Shown here: piece by piece, positions 1 to 11,300 of the stretch
Numbering within the stretch: position 1 is the first letter of the stretch
Layout of the letters: the number at the start of each line of letters is the position of its first letter
NCBI GenBank assembly: GCA_001692895.1
Contig: KV748243.1
Location: 255,248 to 319,247 of the forward strand
DNA from: Cenococcum geophilum 1.58
Taxonomy: Eukaryota > Ascomycota > Dothideomycetes > Gloniales > Gloniaceae
Direction: 5' to 3'
Length of the DNA stretch: 64,000 nt
Translations under genes and position numbers: made by a program
Notes under the pieces: generated by a model
The model's input: only the letters and a program-made list of their open reading frames with translations
Told to the model about the DNA's origin: nothing
The model's database searches: none

Positions 1-500
1 TTTACCCTATTTTCTTACCGGATAAGCTATAGAAAGCTATAAATAACCTACTACCCAGATAAAAGAATAAACCTCCCCTACCAATTTAAGTTAATAGCGA
101 TAATAAATAGGAAATTAAAGAAATGCTAGCCTATAAACTTATAAAGGGAACGTTAAAGTATCGTATTAGTTAGAAAGGATATAACCTAAACCCTACTTAG
201 TACCCTATATAGAACTTTATAGGTAGTCCCTATAAGCTCTAGGAGTTTTATAGCTGTTACCCTAATAAACCCAGACCGCTAAAGTACCTAGATAAGTGGA
301 TGAAATGCTAGTATAATAAAGATAATAAGTTACCGGAAGAACATAAGGATAAAAACGCCCTAGAAATTTCTTAGTTACGTAATATATTAAGATATCTAGG
401 AACTTCGACCGGCAGTTAAAGTTGTCTAATTAGTTAGATTCTCTTGCTAAGACTTTTAGTAATAAAGCCTAAGGGCAGGCTTTTTTTAGAGGGGGGGTAA
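1..500 (+). pseudogene. 3' end of gypsy pol (family A), chromodomain region
   Basis: Last part of a Ty3/gypsy polyprotein entering from the left edge. It parallels the end of the complete copy at 33421-33850 almost codon for codon: a short integrase tail, then a chromodomain-like stretch (about 110-330) reading like KYRVSWKGY with stops at former Trp and Gln codons. Chromodomains at the integrase C-terminus are typical of fungal chromoviruses and are thought to guide integration to heterochromatin. A purine tract (489-500) precedes the LTR, as expected for the plus-strand primer. Non-functional through RIP-type stops. Confidence 0.8.
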
Positions 501-736
501 TATTACGGCACTAGTAAAACTAGCAGAACTTGGCAGAACTTCGCACCAGCAAGTTACCATAAATTGCTATATATTGCAATTACGTAACGTAAAGATCTTA
601 TAAAATACTAAACGGCGCTACTCTTCTTCTCCTTTCCTTTCCCTAGCTTTAGATTCTTGTTTATAAACAATCCAATCATATAGGCTTGCGCGACCCTTTT
701 ACCGTGCTTATATCTCAATTAACTAAGTCACTAACA
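501..736 (+). repeat. 3' LTR of gypsy family A
   Basis: 236-bp LTR beginning TATTACGGCACT (RIPed TGTTACGG) and ending CACTAACA. It follows the purine tract of the pol fragment directly. The minus-strand LTR at 36794-37029 has exactly the same length. Its second half is shared with the 225-bp LTRs at 26728 and 33853. The sequence after it belongs to another gypsy element (E), so this copy probably inserted into E; its other LTR is outside the window. Confidence 0.85.
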
Positions 737-1323
737 ATCTAGGCTAATTAAAAGATTAAGCGCTAAAGGTAACTTTAAGATCTTCCCCTAAGCTAGAAAT
801 GCTAGAGAAATATACTAATATATCTAACTAGGGAACTAACTAGAACCCTCCCGGAAGACTACCAGCCTATAATTAGTATAGTAGTAGTATATAAACTACT
901 TATAAGCCAAGTAGGCCTACCCCTTTAGGTAATTTAAGCTAATTACTAACTTAAGACCTAAGCCTTATTAGGAAGCCTATACTAGCTACTAATACTAATA
1001 CTACCTCTATAGTAGGAGCCTCCCTAGGCCTAAGTTTAGAAGGTTAAGAGCCCTATACTAACCTCCTTTAAAATAGATATTAGAAAGCTATTATAAGGCT
1101 CTTAGAAGCTATATAGGAGGAAGCCACTAATAAATATATTAGAACCCTTTAAGGGCAAATCTAAATCTAGTAGGGTTTAATCTAAGCTAGGTAAATTTTT
1201 ATATAACTTAGTTAAGGCTAAGGGCTTCCTAGGAGCTACTTAGTACCTACTTAAAAAGGTATAAAAGACTTAGAGAGTTACCTATACTATAAACGGAAAA
1301 AGGATATAGACTAACTAGCTAAG
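737..1323 (+). pseudogene. gag, first part (element E)
   Basis: Degraded gag of element E upstream of the inserted tandem LTR element. No zinc finger or known motif is visible here. The assignment rests on continuity with the gag-like sequence resuming at 7404: the Lys-rich stretch ending LAKAF joins SSLKLRHRPNA when the insert and one CTAAG copy are removed. Many TAG and TAA codons interrupt the frame. It could alternatively be unrelated flank up to about 1200. Confidence 0.55.
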
Positions 1324-1537
1324 TATAAGGCAGTATTACTAGGGTATATAGTAGGGAGTAGGTAAGCCAAGTATAAGTTATATAGGGAGTCGATAAAAGA
1401 GGACGATATAGTAATAAGGGTAGGCAATAGCCTAATATAGAGACGAACTAATAGGGGAGGAAGGAGGCTGTAAGCCCGAGGAGCTTATAAGGGGTCGCCA
1501 AGGCCTAGCCAAGTAAGGGACCAAAAGTACCTTTATA
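1324..1537 (-). repeat. LTR copy 1 of tandem element
   Basis: 214-bp copy. It lacks about 41 bp present in the other two copies, between two short TAGC-type repeats (near 1508), consistent with slippage. In minus orientation it starts at 1537 and ends at 1324 with TTATA. The preceding purine tract on the minus strand (1538-1550) marks it as the 3' LTR. Confidence 0.85.
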
Positions 1538-1700
1538 TTGCCCCCCCCTTAGTTAGGGCTGGCCCCTAGCCCGTATCCTAATAGATTAATTCTATATATA
1601 GAAAGGTAAGTAGTATAGAAGCCTTGCTTATATAGGGGAATAAAAAAAAAAAATATGGGGGAAAAGGACTAGCTAAGCAGCCTTAATAAAAACCTTAACC

Positions 1701-3802
1701 ACTAACCTTCACCACACATACAACCTTACTAAAAGGTAGCGCCACACTCCAAAACTTACGCATACCCATCTTACCATTAAAAACAATCGATTTTCTAACT
1801 TTTAAGACCTAATTCCTACTGCCTAGCGAGCTAGAGGTGGATTTATTTGTCGTTTTACCCCCTTTCCCCTAATAGAAAATTCTTCTTAGGGGTGGTCCTA
1901 GCTTATAAGCGAGGCACGGATAGGAACACTAAAACTACTACTACTACTACTACTACTACCAATACTAGGGGTCTAGTATTACTACTACCTTTAAACCTAA
2001 TCTCCCCAGAAATCCTCTAGTAGGATTAGTAAGGAAAAAGGGTATAAGGATAGTAAAAACTAGAAAACTACCCCTATAAGATGCCAAGGCCTACTAGGCC
2101 TAAAAAGAAACCTCCTATAGAGACAAGTGACGACAACGAGTCTATAGGCGAAACCCCTATAGAAAGAAATGATAATAGATTTCTATTTTTATTTTTTTTT
2201 CTTTCTCCTCCTAGCTTGTCTAAGAAGGGAGAGAAAAGAGAACATCCTTAAACTTCTCCTGAAAAAGAAAACCAAAAACCTGTAAAAAAGAAACTAATAA
2301 CTACTACGGATGGCATACCTAGTATACCTATACCTTTTCCTTCCCTTTCTCTAGAATAATACCTACAAAAAGCTCTAGAAAGCCTAACCCAGGCATATAA
2401 AGGGCTAGAAGAAGAAGAAAAAAAAGAATAAGTTAAACAGCTAGAGGACTATACAAGGAGTATCCTAGTAGGAGAAAATCCCTTTATAAAAGGAAAAGAA
2501 ATGGAAAAAGATGTCCTAAAAGGGCTAGTAGAAGAAGTAAGGGCTCTCCGTAAGGAGGTAGCCCCTACTAAAAAAACTTACGCAGAAAGACTAAGGAAGA
2601 ACCTCCCTTCCTCGTCCTCTCTACCCTTATTACTACTACCTCCTTTTAGTAGGAGTCCTCCTACTTCTACTAGAAGTAAGAAAAAGCAGTTATAAGAAAG
2701 GAAGCTAGTCCTAATTATAGACGAAAAGGACTAACCTCTAGATATCTTCTCTATACGAAATAAAGTTAATTAACTATTTGCATTAAAACTGCAAGTAGAA
2801 AAACCAGTACTAGCGTCTATAGCTAGAACTAGAGGAAAACAAAATATTCTCCTTACTACTATAGAGGAGTATAATGCAGATTTCCTAGTTAAATATAAGG
2901 AGATCTGGTATAACTGCTTTACCTTCTAAAAAGAACAAAAACTAGAACTATGGGTTCAAAGTTATAGCCCATAGGGTTCCTACCTTACCTTTCCTAGGAG
3001 AAGGAGGCTCTAAGCTTCTAAAAGAAGAAATTGAGACCTTTAATCCTATAAAGATACAAGGACTACCTAGATAGATCTCATCTAGCGAAAAAAGACACAA
3101 TCCAATAGACCAGATTTGGCTCTATAGTTTTTACATAAGTAGACGAAAAAAAAAAGATAAGAAATCCTTAAGCAAAAAGAGATATCAATTGCAGGGTACA
3201 GCTACTAAGGTAGTAAAATACCTCGAAATCTCTCCTACTACGCAGTGCATAAGCTGCCAAAAATTTAGCCATATAGGAGATAGGTGCTCTACTAGGGCCT
3301 GCAGATACTTATACGGCTACACATTTATCTAAAGAAACCATTCCTATTCTACCTATATAATACAATGCAAGCCTTACCAGCATACCACCCTCTTTACCAT
3401 TAATTGTAAAGAAAAACACTTTGCTAATAGTAAAGACTGTAAGACTCTTAAAGCTGCTAAACTAGTACGCGAAGGAAATTCTATAGAAGAATAAAACAGA
3501 TAGGATTCTAGAAGGAGGTAACTCCTACTAGACTCTTAAAAAGATATTAGAGAGCAAAAGAATAGAAATAAATTGCAAAAGGACAGGGACAGGGGTTAGG
3601 ATTTCTTATAGTTTTTCTTACCATTTTCTATTCCCTAGTAGTTGTAGTATCTTAGTGCTTTACTAGGAACTATAAACTACTAGGACATAGCTACTAGTAT
3701 ATATTAAGCTCCTAAAAAGATTTATGTATATAGAACTATAGCGCCATAGCCTAAGGCTGTATGCGTAGTATTGTACGTAGTATAATACAATGAAAAAAAA
3801 AA
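1701..3802 (+). mobile_element. LINE fragment with ORF1 only, poly(A) tail and 13-bp TSD
   Basis: A 2.1-kb insertion in the first internal domain of the tandem element. The copy lacking it (around 5990-6000) reads straight through the site. Flanks are direct repeats AAAAACCTTAACC (1688-1700 and 3803-3815), and the 3' end is a run of about 15 A, as target-primed reverse transcription leaves. It contains a 5' region (1701-2080), an ORF1 with zinc knuckles and a short 3' region. No endonuclease or reverse transcriptase ORF2 can be seen, so it could move only with help from another LINE. Confidence 0.85.
2081..3534 (+). pseudogene. LINE ORF1 (Gag-like RNA-binding protein), degraded
   Basis: ORF1 protein of a fungal LINE, which packages LINE RNA. 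The frame opens with ATG at 2081 (MPRPTRPKKKPP, a basic start). After several stops it gives a charged, coiled-coil-like stretch (EEEEKKEQVKQLEDY type, about 2400-2560), a Lys/Arg-rich segment with KTYAERLRKN (about 2570-2605), and a Ser/Pro/Leu tract ending in a stop at 2695. Cys/His knuckles follow in another frame: Cys-x2-Cys-x4-His-x4-Cys at 3246-3287, then further Cys/His pairs to about 3440. The frame change near 2930-2960 and RIP-like stops make it non-functional. The order (coiled coil, knuckles) fits Tad-type LINE ORF1s. Confidence 0.75.
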
Positions 3803-5593
3803 AAAAACCTTAACCTATAGCTAAAACCCAGTGGGAAAAAGGGCCTATTTTAGGTAGGAAAAGAGCATCTACTAGTGGGGTAAAGACTTAATCGTATACA
3901 ATTAGTCTTAAAGAGACAATTGCCTGTAATTAAGTCTTAACAGCTCTATAGCTGATAGCTAGATAGTCTCCACTTAAAGCCAGCTTAATCGCAAAGAATA
4001 TCCCTTACATTCCCCCCCCCTCTTGCGGTCAGCCCCCTCTATTACCTTACAGTTAGCGGGAGATTATAGAGGGCTCGTCCCGGAAGGGGTTCGGAGAGAT
4101 GTCGATAGGGTTTTGTAAGCTTTTTAAAGCAAGCTGGAGCTCTTAGAGCGACAAAGCCTTACTAAGAGATCGCGTACGATCTTTGTAAGACGTAGCTCTT
4201 TTAGAGACTTTAAATTAACGTCTTAATTACCTTCCCCCGGCCGCGTAATTAGTTTTTGTAAGGAAGTGATAGCCAATAGCTATACGCGTGTTTCCCTTTC
4301 TTCTGAATTACACTATTATTACGGAGTAATATTGGCATAAGAAGAGATCGCGTAGGAATCTTTGAGCCGTAGCTCTTGGACGAGCCGTAGCTCTAAGAGA
4401 CAATCGCCCTGCGATTAGGTCTCGGCAGCCCTATAGCTGACAGCCGGAGAGTCTCCGGGTCGGAGCCGTAGCTCTGTAAGAGATCACATAGGATCTTTAA
4501 GCCGCCGCCATTCTCTTGGGCAAGCTGTAGCTCTTAATGCAGGCTAGAGCTTTTGGAGCGACAAAGCCTTGCAGAAAGATAATCGCGTATAATCTTTGAG
4601 CCGTAGCTCTTAAAGCAAGTAGTAGCTTGTAAGACTACCTACGATCTCAATAAGCCGTAGCTCTTAAGGTAAGCCGTAGCTTAATAAGAGACAACCGCCT
4701 ACGGTTTAGTCTCGGTAGCCCTCAGGCTGATAGCCGGAGAGTCTCTGGGTCGGGCCGTAGCCCTTAAGCGATCGCGAACGATTTAAGAGCCGTAGCTCTT
4801 AAGCAAGCAGTAGCTTGCGAGATTATATAGGATCTCTAAGCCGAAGCTCTTAAGGTAAGCCGTAGCTTAATAAGAGACAACCGCCTACGGTTTAGTCTTG
4901 GCAGCCCTTAGGCTGACAGCTGGAAACTTTCTGGGTTAGGCTGTAGCCCTAATTGCATTTAATCTGGAAGCGTATAGTAGTAGCTGTAGCTTTAAAAACT
5001 AGCCGTTAGTTCTTTAGATGGCCATTAAATAGTAATCGGATAGCCTCCAGGGTAGCTGCATCTCTTTAAAAACGTTTAACCTTCTAATCTCTATTGGTGG
5101 GACCTCTATAGCGAGTAAACCGCGGTTAGCCTAGAGAGCGTCACCAATCTCCTTAGGAGGTGATCGCGTCCGATCTAATCTCCCTTCTCTAATCCGTATT
5201 CCATAACCGTTATTAGCGGACGCAATCCCAAATATCTACTAGTATATCTACTTGTTACAGTGAACTAATCAGCCTAGGTAAAAGGGAAAGGATTAAGAAT
5301 TTCTTTTTTCTCCTAATTTATATCTACTACCGTAATACGGATGCGATCTACCAGGCGTTTACTAGTGTAGCTACTCTATAGCATACGCGATTGTCCTAGG
5401 TAAGGTAGAGGACCTAATCCGTATTCTAACACTATTATACGGATGCGATCTGCTAGGCGTCTGCTAGTGTACCTACTGTATTATAGTGAACGCGATCGTC
5501 CTAGGTAAAAATAGAGGATTGTGAAATTGCTTAAGGGCGAAGCCCTTAGCTTACTATAGGCTACTACCCGCAAGGGTATAGGATCGGTTTAAA
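3803..5593 (-). repeat. Internal domain 1 of tandem element with hairpin array
   Basis: Non-coding internal domain, continuous with 1538-1700 once the LINE is removed. 4008-4340 resembles, in reverse, two separated pieces of element E's 3' region (14030-14190 and 14820-14945). 4180-4960 is crowded with small inverted repeats such as AGAGC-cgta-GCTCT, TAAGC-cgta-GCTTA and GGGC-cgta-GCCC, repeated more than ten times. 5300-5520 holds two units of about 110 bp. A perfect hairpin TAAGGGC-gaa-GCCCTTA lies near the LTR (5531-5548). No tRNA-matching primer site was recognised. Confidence 0.7.
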
Positions 5594-5848
5594 TATAAGG
5601 CAGTATTGCTAGGGTATACGGTAGGGAGCAGGTAAGCCGAGCATAAGTCATATAGGGAGTCGATGGAAGAGGACAATATAGTAAAAAGTAGGCAATAGCC
5701 TTGTACAGAGACAAACCGATAAGGAGGGAAGGGCTGTAAGCCCGAGGTGCTTATAAGGAGGTGCCAAGGGCTAGCCGAAGGCTAGCCTTAGCGACCCCTA
5801 AGAGCCCCTAGGCGATACAGCCGAGTAAGGGCCAAAATAACCCTTACA
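5594..5848 (-). repeat. LTR copy 2 (shared middle LTR) of tandem element
   Basis: 255-bp copy. In minus orientation it is the 3' LTR of the 5849-7140 internal domain, with a purine tract just upstream at 5849-5860, and also the 5' LTR of the 1538-5593 domain. It is the least RIP-altered copy, starting TGTAAGGG. Confidence 0.85.
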
Positions 5849-7140
5849 TTGCCCCCCTTAGTTAGGGCTGGCCCCCAGCCCGTATCCTAATAGATTAATT
5901 CTATATATAAAAAGGTAAGTAGTGCAGAAGCCTTGCTTATATAGGGGAATAAAAAAATAGGGGAAAAGGACTAGCTAAGCAGCCTTAATAAAAACCTTAA
6001 CCTATAGCTAAAACCCAGTGGGAAAAAGGGCCTATTTTAGGTAGGAAAAGAGCATCTACTAGTAGGTAAGACTTAATCGTATACGATTAGTCTTGGAGAC
6101 AATCGCCTGCGATTAAGTCTTGACAGCTCTATAGCTAACAGCCAGATAGTCTCCGCTTGGAGCTAGCTTAATCGCAAAAATATCCCTTACATTCCCCCCC
6201 CTTCTTATGGTCAGCCCCCTCTATTACCTTGCGGTAGCGGGAGATTATAAAGGGCTCGTCCCGGAAAGGGTTCGGAGAGATGTCAATAGGGTTTTATAAG
6301 CTTTTAAAGCAAGCTGGAGCTCTTAGAGCAACCAAAGCTTTGTAGAAATAATCGCGTAGGATCTTTAAGCCGTAGCTCGAGGTAAGCCGTAGCTCTAAGA
6401 GACAATCGCCCTATAATTAGGTCTTGGCAGCTCTATAGCTGATTAGGCAGTAGCCCTTAATTGCATTTAATCTAGAAGAGAGGGTAGTAGCTATAGCTTT
6501 AAAAACTAGCCGTTAGTTCTTTAGATAGCCATTAAATCGCAATCGGATAGCCTCTAGGGTAGCTACATCTCTTTAAGGACGTTTAACCTTCTAATCTCTA
6601 TTAGTAGGACCTCTGTAATAAGTGAACCGCGGTTAGCCTATAGAGTGTTTGCAAGCTTAATCGCGTAGGACCCCCCTTAACTCCTACTAGAAAGCTTTTA
6701 GATAGCAATTGAATTACCTTTAGGTCGCCGTCGGGGCAGAGCTGCACCGCTACACTGTTAATTATATACGGGTATACTAATCGCGTTAAGAGATGATCGC
6801 GTACGATCTAAATAGCCCCTAACCCTTAGCTAGGTAGCTATTATCTCCCTTATCTCCTAATCCGTGTTTACTACCGTAAGCGAATGCGATCTGCCAGCGT
6901 CTGCTAGTGTAGCTGCTCTGCAGTATACGCAATCGTCCTAGGTAAAGGTAGAGGACCTAATCCGTATTCTAATAAACCTTTATATACGGATGCAATCTAC
7001 TAGGCGTCTACTGGTGTACCTACTGTGTCGCAGTAAACGTAATCGTCCTAGGTAAAAATAGAGGATTGTGATTTTACTTAAGGGCGCAGCCCTTAGCTTA
7101 CTGTAGGCTACTACCCGTAAGAGTGTAGGATCGGTTTAAA
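5849..7140 (-). repeat. Internal domain 2 of tandem element (shorter hairpin array)
   Basis: Second internal domain, about 1.29 kb, homologous to 1538-5593 without the LINE. It lacks roughly 490 bp of the hairpin array: sequence equivalent to about 4440 joins that equivalent to about 4940 at 6440-6450. This suggests deletion by pairing of the repeated hairpin words. It keeps the two 110-bp units (about 6850-7070) and the TAAGGGC hairpin (around 7079-7095, loop GCA). No coding capacity is seen. Confidence 0.75.
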
Positions 7141-7398
7141 TATAAGGCAGTATTGCTAAGGTGTATAGTAGGGAGTAGGTAAGCCGAGTATAAGTTATAT
7201 AGGGAGATAATAAAAGAGGACGATATAGTAATAAGGGTAGGTAATAGCCTAGTACAGAAACGAACTAATAGGGGAGGAAGGAGGCTGCAAGCCTGAGGAG
7301 CTTATAAGGGGTAGCTAAGGCCTAGCTAAAGGCTAGCCTTAGTAGCCCCTAAGAGCTCCTAGGATGTAGCCAAGTAAGGGACTAAAAGTACCCTTATA
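7141..7398 (-). repeat. LTR copy 3 (5' LTR) of tandem element
   Basis: 258-bp copy. Its outer end (7398, complement of TATAAGGG) abuts the target duplication CTAAG at 7399-7403, after which gag of element E resumes. Confidence 0.85.
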
Positions 7399-7403
7399 CT
7401 AAG

Positions 7404-8330
7404 GCCTTTAGTAGTTTAAAACTCCGCCATAGACCTAACGCCCAATAGTTAGACGATTGGCTTTATAAGGTAGATAACTTCTTTAAGATACTAATAATAT
7501 AAGATAATACTAAAGAGCGTATACGCTAGATTATTAGCAAGATTAAAGACTAATCGCTAAACTAGATTGCACTTAATTAGCTTAATAAAGAGCAAATTAC
7601 TATATAGCCACAGCTATAAACCTTCCTAAAGAAATGGACTTAAGATCCGTATATTATATAATACGATAATATAAAGCTATTTTAGAATGGGATATAGCTA
7701 GACCGCTATAACTTCCGTTTATTTATAAACTTTATAAAAACTTATACTTAGTAGATATATCTAGAGCCCTTTAAAAATAAGAACAGTAGTATCTATAAAA
7801 AGAAAAAGATTGGGTTTATCTAGGCTAGAATTAAGCTAGTAATTTATAATAAAATTAAATACATAGGAGCCCTATTACGGATTACTATATATACATATTT
7901 TAAATAAGTAGTTCTAAACGCTAAAGATATAGTAAGAAACTAGACCTCTTCCGGTAAAAAGCTAAAGGGTTTTTAAAAGCGTAGGCACTTTAGTAGTAAT
8001 ATAGGGCAGACCCAACCTTTAAAGAAGCCGTTTTTAAAGAAAACTTTAAAAGGGTTAAAGTTAGAACCCTTAAATAACGGGAAAGACTTCTAGGGTTAAC
8101 CTAATACCTATCTAGCACCTTTATAGAAATACTTTAAGAAGTTAAGAGAAAACTCTAAAGGTAAATTCTATTGAAAAAATAAGTAGGGTAATAACCACAC
8201 TAACAATCTAAAAAAAGAAAAGCCCTAGTTATAACCCTCTCTTAGCTATAACTAGGGTAAGATATAGAAGAAGAAACTCTCTATATTGCCATTAAGCTAA
8301 AAATAATACTCTTTATAGGTAAGGTATAAT
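7404..8330 (+). pseudogene. gag, second part (element E)
   Basis: Main part of the gypsy capsid-like gag. Recognisable stretches include LKLRHRPNAQQLDDWLYKVD-like sequence near the start and a capsid-type segment around 7620-7900. Frames are interrupted by TAG and TAA at former Trp and Gln codons. I could not find an intact CCHC zinc knuckle; the candidate around 8165-8215 has lost its cysteines. It leads directly into the protease region. Confidence 0.65.
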
Positions 8331-11300
8331 AGTTCTAAGCACTATACAATAGCGGCGCTAAAATCAATCTTATATAATATAATTTGGTAAAAAAGTATAA
8401 ACTTATCCTATTATAAAGGTAGTAAAAACCTACTATAGGCTTTTTAAATAAGTATTGGATTAAGCTATATAGTGCCTATAAGCTTATAGTGTTAGTAGCC
8501 GATATATATAACCGCATTAAGGTAGTTAGCCCACAACCCTTCTAGGCGGCTAACTTTATAGGTTATAACTTTATCCTTAGATACCCTTAGCTAGCGGAAG
8601 TAGATCTTAAAATACGCTTTAAAACTAGAGCCTTTAAATAGTAGAATAATTAAGATTTAAAAGGGCGTATATTACTAATAAGCCTAAAGAATATCCTAGA
8701 GAATATAGCCCTAGGTAAAATAGTATACGCTTTACACCTAAAGGAGTATTAGATCTAACCCCTATTTAATAGTAAAATAGATATAGAGACTAGTATAGGT
8801 AATAACCCCTCTATAATAGAGACCTTATAAAGAACTACTAGATAGGTTATAGAGATATTATAAAAAGGCGGCGATTTTAAAGATCTTATAAAATACTTTA
8901 ACCGTTATAGGTTACTTTGGCTTAAGCAATATATAAAGAGTATACTACGGTATCTTAAGCGCTGCGTTAAGGATTTCCCTACCCTTTACTAGCTACTGTA
9001 TAAAATGGTATAATATATAGTGGCAACTATATACGAGTAACTACTATAGCGTATAACGCTGCCTATAAGTATTTTAAGGGAGCTCTAGAACCTATCTAAT
9101 AATAATATAGAGGATAAACGCGACCCTAATTTATTAAATATTCTAGTAGGCCTAAGGGACTTATTAAGGGTATTTTCGGGCAGGAGAGCTAAAGTCCTAC
9201 CGTAGAACTTAGAGTATAATTATATAATTAATTTAGAAGAAGGTAAATAACCACTAAACCTTCCTATCTATAATCTCTCGCGTAAAGAGCTTAAAATCCT
9301 ATAAAAGGGGTAGATTTAGCCTAATAAGCCGCCGGTAGGCATACTAATCCTCTTTATCCTAAAACTAAATAGAACTATAAGGCTATGCGTAGACTATTAC
9401 GGCCTTAATAAGATTACAATTAAGAACCATTTCCTACTACCACTAGTTAGTAAAATACTGGATTAACTATTTAGGGCGAAGATCTTTACAAAGCTAAATC
9501 TATAAAACGCCTACTATAGGCTCTATATTAAAGAAGGGGATAAGTAAAAAACCGCTTTTAAGACCTAATACGGCCACTTTAAATATCTAGTAATACCTTT
9601 TAGGCTAGCTAATACGCCTATAACATTTCAATTATATATTTACAAAGCCTTAGGGGGACTAGTCGACCGCATATACGTCATCTATTTAGATAACATCTTA
9701 ATTTACTTAAAAGACGAGGATTAATATAAGTAATACGTCCGCGAAGTACTAAAACGTTTAGATAATTAGGGCCTCTATACTAAGGCGTTAAAGTATATCT
9801 TTAATATTAAGCAGGTCGAGTTCCTAGGTTATATTATAACGCCTATAGGTATAGTTATAGACCTAGTACAGGTATAAACAATCTAGGAGTAGCTAGAGCT
9901 AAAAAGCTACTAGGATGTTTAAGTATTCCTAAGCTTTGCCAATTTCTATAGGCGCTTTATCTATAACTACTTAGATATCGCCTAATACCTATTTAACTAT
10001 ATTATAGAAGCTTCCTAAGACCTAACCTAAGGAGCAAAAAGCTTAAAGGCGGTAAGGAAAAAAACTAAAAAGGGACTAACTAAATAGTATAAACTATGGT
10101 TATAGCCTAAAAAGGTTTAGAAGGCCTTCTAAAAACTTTATATAAAGTTTATGGAAACTCTATTACTGCGGCATTTTAACCCAGATCAGCTATTAATAAT
10201 AATCACTAATATATCGAATTTTGCCCTTACTGGTATCCTACTATAACCTAATAGGTATCCAGATACTACCTATCTCCATTAGAGACTAGTAGCATTTTAT
10301 AGCAGAAAATTCTAGGGACCTAAAGTTAGGTATTATACCCACAACAAGGAACTACTGGCTATAGTTAACTGCTTTAAATAGTGGCAATACTACCTTAAGC
10401 ACGCAAGCTATACCACTCGTATACTCTTAGATTACCATAATCTACGCTACTTTATAACTATAAAGAAGCTTATACTTTAATAAGCTAAATAAGCAGAGGA
10501 GCTTATATAATTTAATTTTAAGATTAAATATAAGCTAGGGGAAAATAACCCTACTAATAAACCGTTATAACGGCTAAACTATACCAAAGGCTTTAAAACG
10601 GGAAAAGGAAAACAGATAATAGATATTTTACTCCCTATATTATAGAATAAGCTCCAGGTATAAAATACTTAAGCACCTATAGCTCTATATACTAAGTTTT
10701 AGGCAGTATAAGCCCTATTAGTTTCTACTAACGTTTTAGCTAGTACCCGGTCCGTTACCAATAAAGGTCTAAATATACCTAGATAGGACATCCCTAATAC
10801 ATTCTTAAAACCTAGTAATATACTATCCCTAATTACTAAGCTATCCCCTTAAACTAATAGCAAAGCTATAAAGCAATTAGAACTCGGAGCCATATAATAA
10901 CTAAAGGACTTTAACCTTATAGTAGCCTTCCTAATATACACATATTGAAGAGTTATAAGATCTATAGTACTATTTAGTCTTATACTTAGAGCAGTATAGG
11001 ACGAAATAGCTTTCACCTAGAAACTATCCAAAGGGTTAACGGATCTCATCCGTAAGGTATAATGGAGGGACACTTCCTATACTATCCTTAATGCGGAAAT
11101 AGACCGGAAACGTAACAAAAAGAAAGCTACTAGGCGCTACTATTAGGAACTAGACCCAATGGGCCTACTATATAGAGGTAATAAGGTTTAGGTGCTATAA
11201 GAAGTAAATCTATAACAGAAGATTCTTATAAAAAATTACAATAATCCTCTGGGTGGCCACTATAGTCAAGTAAAGACAGTAAAATTACTTTAGCGTAAAT

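Larger units (their letters stand above)
1324..7398 (-). mobile_element. Tandem non-autonomous LTR retroelement (LTR-int-LTR-int-LTR), TSD CTAAG
   Basis: Three direct LTR copies (1324-1537, 5594-5848, 7141-7398) alternate with two homologous internal domains (1538-5593, containing a LINE insertion, and 5849-7140). In minus orientation each LTR begins TGTAAGGG/TATAAAGG and is preceded by a purine tract (complement of the C-runs at 1538-1550 and 5849-5860). The whole block is flanked by perfect 5-bp repeats CTAAG at 1319-1323 and 7399-7403, so it behaves as one integration with a shared middle LTR. The internal domains show no gag or pol; they carry hairpin arrays and pieces resembling the 3' region of element E. 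It is larger than classical TRIMs and smaller than LARDs. Confidence 0.85.

Noticed and set aside
4180..4960. Possible CRISPR-like array
   Set aside because: Repeats are short, variable palindromes without regular spacers, inside a fungal retroelement.
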